A DNA stretch of 64,000 nt from Eubacterium sp. (lineage in GTDB: Bacteria; Bacillota; Clostridia; Lachnospirales; Lachnospiraceae), in the NCBI GenBank assembly GCA_017514785.1, contig JAFWIO010000019.1:45103-109102 (forward strand). The letters are read 5' to 3'. The position numbers and the translations under genes are program-made. Shown here piece after piece: positions 60,414 through 64,000 of the stretch. The stretch's first letter is position 1, and the number at the start of each line of letters is the position of its first letter. Under the pieces are notes generated by a model. It did no database searches. It saw nothing but the letters and a program-made list of their open reading frames with translations, and was not told the DNA's origin.

Positions 60414-62495
60414 ATGAGATTATTCAAAAAATCATTGGTTCTGCTCCTTGCAGTAACCTTTGTGATTATGAGCGTTTTGCCTGTAGCGGCATCACAGGCT
60501 ACTAGTTATACATACACTTTAGATGATGACTCTGAAATGGTAAGAACACAGGATGCTTATCTTCCTGATAGAACTATTACAGATTTAGGTTTAGTAAACC
60601 CATCTGATTTGTTTATCACTGATGACAACCTATGTTATATCGCTGATTCAGGAAACTCTAGAGTAGTTGTATACAACATCGACACAGGAAAAATTGAAAA
60701 GGAATTTTCAAAAGACACTGTAAAAGATTCAAAATTCTCAGGATTTGATAAGCCATCAGGTTTATTCATTTCTGAAAAGGGCGAGCTCTTTGTAGCGGAC
60801 CCTGGTGCAAAGACAGTATTTAAGTTCGACAAAAACGGTGATTACGAGAGACGTTATGACAGACCTACAGCAGTTATCTTTAACGGAAGCGGTAGTAAGG
60901 ATAAAACAAACTACGAGCCAAGTAAAGTAGCTATCGATAGTGGTGAGAACCTATATATCGTATCAGAAGGTTTGTACGATGGTATTATCCAGCTTGCTAA
61001 GACTGGCGAGTTTTTAGGATACTTTGCTACAAATAAAGCAAAACTATCACCAGTTCAGATGTTCTTGAAGATGATCTATTCAAAAGAGCAGCAGAAGAAC
61101 TCTACATTATTAAATACTGACCCACAGCTATTCTCAAATGTCTTCGTAGACAAAAACGGAATGGCGTACTCAGTTTCAATGAACGCTCCGGATGACGGAC
61201 TAAAGAAACATAGTACAAAGGGTTCAAACATGTTCTTAAATCCTGTAGTTTGTACAGAGCACCTTACAGATGTAACAGTAGATGATAATGGAATCATTTA
61301 CACATCTGATACAGAAGGTTTCATTTGTGCATACACTACAGATGGAGAATTGATATTCAAACTCGGTGCCAAAGTAAATGATATGTCAATCTCAGGATTG
61401 TTCAAATCATTAGTTACTATAGCAGTAGATAACAAAGGTAACCTTTGGACAGCCGACGGAGAAAAGGGCTATCTACAGTCATTCTCTCCAACAGAATATG
61501 CGACAACAATCTATGATGCGCTAACTGAATACGAAAAAGGTAATTATGATGTAGCACTTAACGATTGGAGTTACGTACTAAGACTTAACCAGATGTCAGT
61601 GCTTGCTCACAACGGTGTTGCTAAAGCATATTACAACAATGAAAAATACCACAAAGCGATGGAAGACTTTGAAATCGCTGGTAACAGAGATGGTTATTCA
61701 GAAGCGTACTGGGAAGTTCGTAATAAACAAATTCAGAAGTACCTAGGACCATTCTTGATAGTAGTAATCTTACTAGTAGTACTCAAGATAGTTATAGGAC
61801 TTGTAGATAAGAAGAAACGAATTTCTCAAGGCAAAAAGAAATTAAGCAAGAAACTAAGTAAAGTACCAATACTTAGCGAGATAGGATACGCGTTCAAGTG
61901 CGCAAGACATCCTATCGACAGATACTATGATATAAGAGTTGGTAAGCATGGTTCACCACTTACAGCACTTATAATCTATGTCATCTTCTTCGGAGTATAC
62001 ATGCTCTACACTGTAGGTAAAGGATTTATCTATCAGTACCAGAAGGTAGAAGATATGGATATGGGAGCCGTAGTAGTTGGTTTCTTCGCAATACTAATTC
62101 TATTCATTATTTGTAACTACCTAGTAACATCAATTACAGATGGTGATGGAACCATCAAACAGATATTTATGATTCCTGCATACGGATTGATGCCAGCCAT
62201 GATAGCAATGCTAATCACAACTGGACTATCATACTTCCTAACATACAACGAATCATTTATCTTAACAGTAATTATGATTATTGGTGTAGGTTGGTCAATA
62301 GCAGCCATCTTCGAAGGCTTGTCTACTGTCCACGATTACGATTTCAAGGGTACAGTAGTAAGTTTGATAATTACAGCAGTCTTCATCTTGATTGCAGTAA
62401 TAGTGGTTCTAGTAATAATTATTATGTGGGATCAGTTATCAGACTTCTTAATCACACTAGGAAAGGAGATAGTAAGAAATGTCACAGGCGGTTAA
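60414..62495 (+). CDS. Membrane protein with NHL-type propeller, TPR and Yip1 domain
   Basis: 693 residues. Signal peptide (to VAAS), then an NHL-like beta-propeller (about 45-370; repeats such as NLCYIADSGNSRVVVYNIDTGKI, GELFVADPGAKTVFKFDKNG and GNLWTADGEKGYLQSF). Next a TPR-like pair (VALNDWSYVLRLNQMSVLAHNGVAKAYYNNEKYHKAMEDF, about 380-425), a membrane helix at about 446-467 and a C-terminal multi-helix Yip1-type domain (from about 500; FKCARHPIDRYYDIRVGKHGS). The outside propeller could bind the glycan or the binding protein. It sits between the permeases and the DUF5696 gene, so it is part of the uptake system. Exact role unknown. Ribosome site AGGAGG. Confidence 0.85.
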   Translation: MRLFKKSLVLLLAVTFVIMSVLPVAASQATSYTYTLDDDSEMVRTQDAYLPDRTITDLGLVNPSDLFITDDNLCYIADSGNSRVVVYNIDTGKIEKEFSKDTVKDSKFSGFDKPSGLFISEKGELFVADPGAKTVFKFDKNGDYERRYDRPTAVIFNGSGSKDKTNYEPSKVAIDSGENLYIVSEGLYDGIIQLAKTGEFLGYFATNKAKLSPVQMFLKMIYSKEQQKNSTLLNTDPQLFSNVFVDKNGMAYSVSMNAPDDGLKKHSTKGSNMFLNPVVCTEHLTDVTVDDNGIIYTSDTEGFICAYTTDGELIFKLGAKVNDMSISGLFKSLVTIAVDNKGNLWTADGEKGYLQSFSPTEYATTIYDALTEYEKGNYDVALNDWSYVLRLNQMSVLAHNGVAKAYYNNEKYHKAMEDFEIAGNRDGYSEAYWEVRNKQIQKYLGPFLIVVILLVVLKIVIGLVDKKKRISQGKKKLSKKLSKVPILSEIGYAFKCARHPIDRYYDIRVGKHGSPLTALIIYVIFFGVYMLYTVGKGFIYQYQKVEDMDMGAVVVGFFAILILFIICNYLVTSITDGDGTIKQIFMIPAYGLMPAMIAMLITTGLSYFLTYNESFILTVIMIIGVGWSIAAIFEGLSTVHDYDFKGTVVSLIITAVFILIAVIVVLVIIIMWDQLSDFLITLGKEIVRNVTGG

Positions 62496-64000
62496 AAAGA
62501 CTATTAAAATCTCAAGTCTCGTTGTTACAATTCTTTGCATCCTTTCATTGGGTGTGGGAGTACTAGCTGCGTATCTTAACACAAACAGAGATACCAGAAA
62601 GGCTCCGCCAAAGGCCACAGAACATACATCTATTAAAGATGGTGGTTTTGAGAAGAAATATGAAAACAAAAATTTTGAGTATTACTTCAGAGACGACAGA
62701 GACGTAATAGCAATTAAAGATAAGAAAACTGGTTACATCTGGAAAACAGGTCTAGATGCACCATTTGCAAATCAGATTAGAGATGCAAAAGACGCAGTAG
62801 ATAACGGAACTGTTAAGGATATGGCTGAGGAACTAGAAATCTCACCTTCAGAGGTTAAAGAGATGGCTAAGACACCTCAGGAGCAAGACCTTAACTCACA
62901 GTTTACTGCTATGGCAAACTCACTTATCACATTAGAGTACTACTCAGGTGAAGGTGAAGGTATGACTACGTCAAAGGTTTCATCAGCATCTGAAAAACCT
63001 AAAGACGGATCATCTACATTTGATAAAGTATCAGGTAAAGATAACGAGTTCTGCCTAAAATGTAAATTTGGTGTGGATGATAAGAAAGTAAAACTTAACG
63101 TTTACATTACATTTACAGATGATGGAAAAGTCAAATACGATATTCCATACAAAGAAATAGAAGATAGTGATGACGGCAAAGCCAAATCCAAGATTAAGAA
63201 TGTAATTATTACACCATTCCTTGGAAACAGCGGTGGAGCCCTAAAATACTATGACAAGTCAGAAGACGGTTGGACAAAGATTAAGACAAAGAAACTCACT
63301 CCTGGTTACGTAATGGTACCAGACGGAAGTGGAGCTTTAATGAGATTCAACGAAAACAAAGCTAAGTTTACAGACTACGAAGGCGATGTTTACGGAGAAG
63401 ATCCGGCTGCAGCTATGTACTACCATAGTGAGAAGAACGACGCTGTTGAAGTTAAACAGCCAAGTATGCCAGTATATGGTATCTCACACGGTGATGGCAC
63501 ACAGGCAGCATTTATTGCTTACGCTACAAAGGGTGATGAGTATATGTCAATCAATGTTGTTCCATCTTCTACAGAAAAGAACAAGATTAAATATACTTAC
63601 GCATACCCAGCATTTAAATATAATGCAGAGTATTTCCAAGTAAAGGATCAGGCTGGAAACTCATACAGAAAAGTTCAAGATGTTATGAACAAATTTGATA
63701 TTAGTATCACTTATGAGTTCTTGAACGGAGACGGCAAAGACGGTTCTCCTTCAGCTGATTACGTAGGAATGGCTAAGGCTTACAGAAATTACTTGATCAA
63801 ATCTAAAACTTTGAAAGTAAAGAATACAGCTAGCAAAGACATTCCTATCAGAATCGACTTCCTAATGTCAGATTCTAAGAAGGGTGTGTTCTCAACACAG
63901 GAAGTTCCAGTTACAACAGTGGACAATGTTAAGAGCATACTAGATGAATTAATCAAGGACAAAGTTAAAAATATTAACTCTGGACTTATTGGATGGCAGA
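62479..64000 (+). CDS. DUF5696-type secreted protein, N-terminal part (3' end outside the window)
   Basis: 507 residues visible with the frame open to the end of the window. It begins with a membrane helix (LVVTILCILSLGVGVLAAYL) and then an outside domain of beta strands. The segment GYVMVPDGSGALMRFNENK is the family landmark I recognise, and YPAFKYNAEYFQVKD and IDFLMSDSKKG fit. The first half looks like a galactose-mutarotase-like or beta-sandwich fold that precedes a barrel in this family; a glycosidase role is plausible but not shown. The start overlaps the previous gene by 17 bases; AAAGGAG lies 10 bases upstream. It closes the conserved-looking order binder, permease, permease, Yip1, DUF5696. 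Confidence 0.82.
   Translation, partial: MSQAVKKTIKISSLVVTILCILSLGVGVLAAYLNTNRDTRKAPPKATEHTSIKDGGFEKKYENKNFEYYFRDDRDVIAIKDKKTGYIWKTGLDAPFANQIRDAKDAVDNGTVKDMAEELEISPSEVKEMAKTPQEQDLNSQFTAMANSLITLEYYSGEGEGMTTSKVSSASEKPKDGSSTFDKVSGKDNEFCLKCKFGVDDKKVKLNVYITFTDDGKVKYDIPYKEIEDSDDGKAKSKIKNVIITPFLGNSGGALKYYDKSEDGWTKIKTKKLTPGYVMVPDGSGALMRFNENKAKFTDYEGDVYGEDPAAAMYYHSEKNDAVEVKQPSMPVYGISHGDGTQAAFIAYATKGDEYMSINVVPSSTEKNKIKYTYAYPAFKYNAEYFQVKDQAGNSYRKVQDVMNKFDISITYEFLNGDGKDGSPSADYVGMAKAYRNYLIKSKTLKVKNTASKDIPIRIDFLMSDSKKGVFSTQEVPVTTVDNVKSILDELIKDKVKNINSGLIGWQ

Noticed and set aside
62291-62669. Small open frames overlapping the Yip1/DUF5696 junction
   Set aside because: They are other-frame shadows; the real downstream gene begins at 62479 and stays open to the end of the window.

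Overview
The window looks like a chromosomal segment of a low-GC, Gram-positive anaerobe of the Clostridia, most likely Lachnospiraceae. The evidence is the gene order (hprK-glcK-murB-rapZ-whiA-dnaE; dnaX-ybaB-recR), a Firmicutes-type large SRP RNA, a split transketolase, a NiaR-type niacin repressor, lipoproteins with signal peptidase II lipoboxes and a CUT1 sugar transporter with no ATPase gene beside it. I see no prophage, insertion sequence, CRISPR array, tRNA or rRNA. Almost all genes lie on the + strand; only three are on the - strand (34961-35590, 43204-44037, 51773-52486).

Layout. 1-5450: the end of metA, a DegV protein, a CarD-type regulator, a membrane protein, a nucleotidyltransferase-like protein and pepD. 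5458-8250: an NAD unit made of a NadB-NadC fusion gene behind a candidate NiaR operator, then niaR. 8338-11184: a beta-helix-like surface protein and a lipoprotein. 11195-24743: core housekeeping genes (ftsH, uvrC, hprK, glcK, murB, rapZ, whiA, dnaE, an rRNA methyltransferase). 24756-27476: a candidate small RNA, a GH18-like lipoprotein, tadA and the SRP RNA. 27522-34957: dnaX, ybaB, recR, a 979-residue acidic P-loop protein and split transketolase. 34961-36635: a divergent pair that includes a sigma-like protein lacking its DNA-binding parts. 36761-43195: murA, a secreted protein, a LeuA-AraC fusion, metK and a DUF2752 protein. 43204-53573: pyridoxal kinase divergent from a PdxR-CCA nucleotidyltransferase fusion, then phosphoglucomutase, ispE, murI, a DUF1934 protein, plsC and a surface protein. 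53574-64000: a sugar-uptake locus with two solute-binding proteins, two permeases, a propeller/Yip1 membrane protein and a DUF5696 protein that runs off the end.

Most unusual content. Three in-frame fusions join genes that are normally separate: NadB-NadC (with a Shine-Dalgarno and ATG kept inside), 2-isopropylmalate synthase with a complete AraC DNA-binding domain, and a MocR/PdxR regulator with a CCA-adding enzyme. The last two would tie a metabolite-binding domain and a DNA-binding domain to an enzyme, and each has a matching inverted repeat at its own promoter. A sigma-70 paralogue keeps the core-binding region 2.2 but replaces regions 2.3/2.4 with acidic sequence and lacks region 4, so it may be a core-RNAP decoy. 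The terminal locus looks like a dedicated but uncharacterised glycan-uptake system.

All calls come from reading the sequence. No database search, folding program or alignment was run, and family names rest on recognised motifs.
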